Origin: an uncultured Lachnospiraceae bacterium
GTDB taxonomy: Bacteria > Bacillota > Clostridia > Lachnospirales > Lachnospiraceae
Reading direction: 5' to 3'
Assembly (NCBI GenBank): GCA_902781505.1
Contig: CACZJL010000020.1
Location: forward strand, 1 to 36,127
DNA: 36,127 nt
The notes beneath the pieces are model-generated. The model saw nothing but the letters and a program-made list of their open reading frames with translations, ran no database searches and was not told the DNA's origin. Shown here in pieces: positions 35,342 to 36,127 of this stretch (within the stretch, counting starts at the first letter, position 1; every line of letters begins with the position of its first letter). Both the position numbers and the translations under genes were made by a program.

Positions 35342-35536
35342 ATGAACAATCAAGACCTGCGCGAATACGCCAAGATTAGCGGTGTAAAACTCTGGGAAGT
35401 AGCTGAACGTCTGAATATGCAGGACACTAATCTCAGCAAAATGCTTCGTCATCAGCTGTCAAATGACAAGGAAAATGAGCTCATGACGATCATAGACCAG
35501 ATTGCCAAAGAGAAGGAAGGAGGCGAATCAGCATGA
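35342..35536 (+). CDS. Small Cro/XRE-like helix-turn-helix protein
   Basis: 64 residues. LREYAKISGVKLWEVAERLNMQDTNLSKMLRHQLS has the pattern of a short HTH domain of the XRE type, followed by an acidic/basic helix. ATG 35342 is chosen because GAGGTGATC lies 3-11 bases upstream; the in-frame ATG at 35312 has none. Proteins of this type are common at the left end of phages and ICEs in Lachnospiraceae. It overlaps the next gene by four bases. Confidence 0.8.
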   Translation: MNNQDLREYAKISGVKLWEVAERLNMQDTNLSKMLRHQLSNDKENELMTIIDQIAKEKEGGESA

Positions 35537-35808
35537 CTGAAGGTGCAGCACATAGTGTGCCAATTTCGGTTGTGGCTAAAATCATGGGTAAATCCTCCAT
35601 GTTTGTTCGGATAGGCTTACAAAGAGGTCTGTTACCTTTTGGTACGGCATTTAAGACCGATGAAAACCATTTACAGTATGACTATTATGTATCCCCAAAA
35701 CTGCTGTATGAGTACACAGGATACATGTATGAACCAAATGAGGATGACACTCAAGTCCCTATAGTTACTACGGAAAAGTGTTCCTCGGAACTTCAGAAAG
35801 GAGCGTAA
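35533..35808 (+). CDS. Small element-encoded protein with possible winged-helix/MerR-like domain
   Basis: 91 residues. VPISVVAKIMGKSSMFVRIGLQRGLLPFGTA looks like a short DNA-binding helix pair (recognition segment SSMFVRIGLQRG), the kind that follows the small HTH protein in many clostridial elements. No defined function is known to me. Four-base ATGA overlap with the upstream gene. Confidence 0.65.
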   Translation: MTEGAAHSVPISVVAKIMGKSSMFVRIGLQRGLLPFGTAFKTDENHLQYDYYVSPKLLYEYTGYMYEPNEDDTQVPIVTTEKCSSELQKGA

Positions 35809-35814
35809 GTTAAT

Positions 35815-36054
35815 ATGAATAAAAAGATTAACTACTCAATCAGAACTGCAAAGCTTTCCGGAAAAGTGTATTATTCCTTTGACGATATAGTTTGTATGTT
35901 AGGAATTGACAGCAAAACAGCAGTTATCCATTTAGATGATCTTAAAATATTTTCAATCTTTAGCCTTGAAGGAACAACTAAAGCAACTTGTTGTAAATAT
36001 GTATTATATGATGGACTTGTTAAACTAATCGATTGTGTAAAGAAGTTTGTGTAA
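35815..36054 (+). CDS. Hypothetical small protein of the element
   Basis: 79 residues. Not recognised. The segment YYSFDDIVCMLGIDSKTAVIHLDDL resembles the start of phage antirepressor or BRO-type N-domains, but the match is too short to call. It is six bases downstream of the previous gene with GAAAGGAG as ribosome site. The 73 bases after it show no gene. Confidence 0.6.
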   Translation: MNKKINYSIRTAKLSGKVYYSFDDIVCMLGIDSKTAVIHLDDLKIFSIFSLEGTTKATCCKYVLYDGLVKLIDCVKKFV

Positions 36055-36127
36055 ATACTTCTTCTAAGTGACCTTGTTTACGAGTTACATGAACATCGCT
36101 TCTAATTCAGAGCGACATTCCTTAAAG

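Larger units (their letters stand above)
32447..36127. mobile_element. Left end of an integrative element next to rpsI (right end outside the window)
   Basis: An integrase, tandem arm-type repeats, a divergent control region with HTH gene and AT-rich unknown genes follow the rpsI terminator directly. The core attachment repeat cannot be shown because the other end is outside; the 3' end of rpsI or its terminator is the likely target. Whether it is an ICE, IME or prophage cannot be said, since no conjugation or capsid gene is in view. Confidence 0.75.

Noticed and set aside
36082..36090. GTTTACGAG near the right edge matches the rpsI terminator stem
   Set aside because: Only nine bases match, too short to be called an attachment repeat; chance is likely.

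Overview
The window is a chromosomal segment of a low-to-mid GC Gram-positive bacterium, most likely a member of the Clostridia close to Lachnospiraceae. The evidence is the strong AGGAGG ribosome binding sites, the consensus sigma-A promoters, the T-box leaders, the S10-spc-alpha gene order, the zinc-type S14 and L36, an ECF transporter module after rplQ and a long L17. No species can be named from the sequence.

Positions 1-11640 hold housekeeping and accessory genes in small units. They are a 5'-truncated murI, ybaK, a FliB-like Cys-rich protein, a stand-alone trpD behind a tryptophan T-box, a CstA-family transporter behind a second T-box (isoleucine is the best reading) with a perfect palindrome in its promoter spacer, a histidine phosphatase, a ywlG/DUF436 protein, two minus-strand genes (DUF975 membrane protein, RlmI-like methyltransferase) and an Uup-like ABC-F ATPase.

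Positions 11800-27710 hold the S10-spc-alpha supercluster, rpsJ through rplQ, including secY, adk, infA and rpoA. It is not one simple operon. Structured leaders precede rpsJ, rplC, rplF and rpsM. A strong terminator followed by a consensus promoter separates rpsH from rplF, a terminator lies between secY and adk, and another promoter precedes rpmJ. The map gene often found between adk and infA is absent.

Positions 27820-32450 hold a promoter driving ecfA1-ecfA2-ecfT-truA, the shared energising module of group II ECF vitamin transporters plus tRNA pseudouridine synthase. A second promoter and an L13-type leader then drive rplM-rpsI, which ends at a strong terminator.

Positions 32450-36127 look like the left end of an integrative element inserted just after rpsI. 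It has three 11-bp tandem repeats (candidate integrase arm sites), a small two-TM protein, a tyrosine recombinase coupled to an upstream zinc-ribbon protein (DUF6076-like), a divergent regulatory region, and three short plus-strand genes including a Cro-like HTH protein. The right end and the cargo lie beyond the window.

The most interesting material is regulatory RNA and operon architecture rather than a new protein system: the dual-control region of cstA, the rpsJ and rplC leaders, and the split spc operon.
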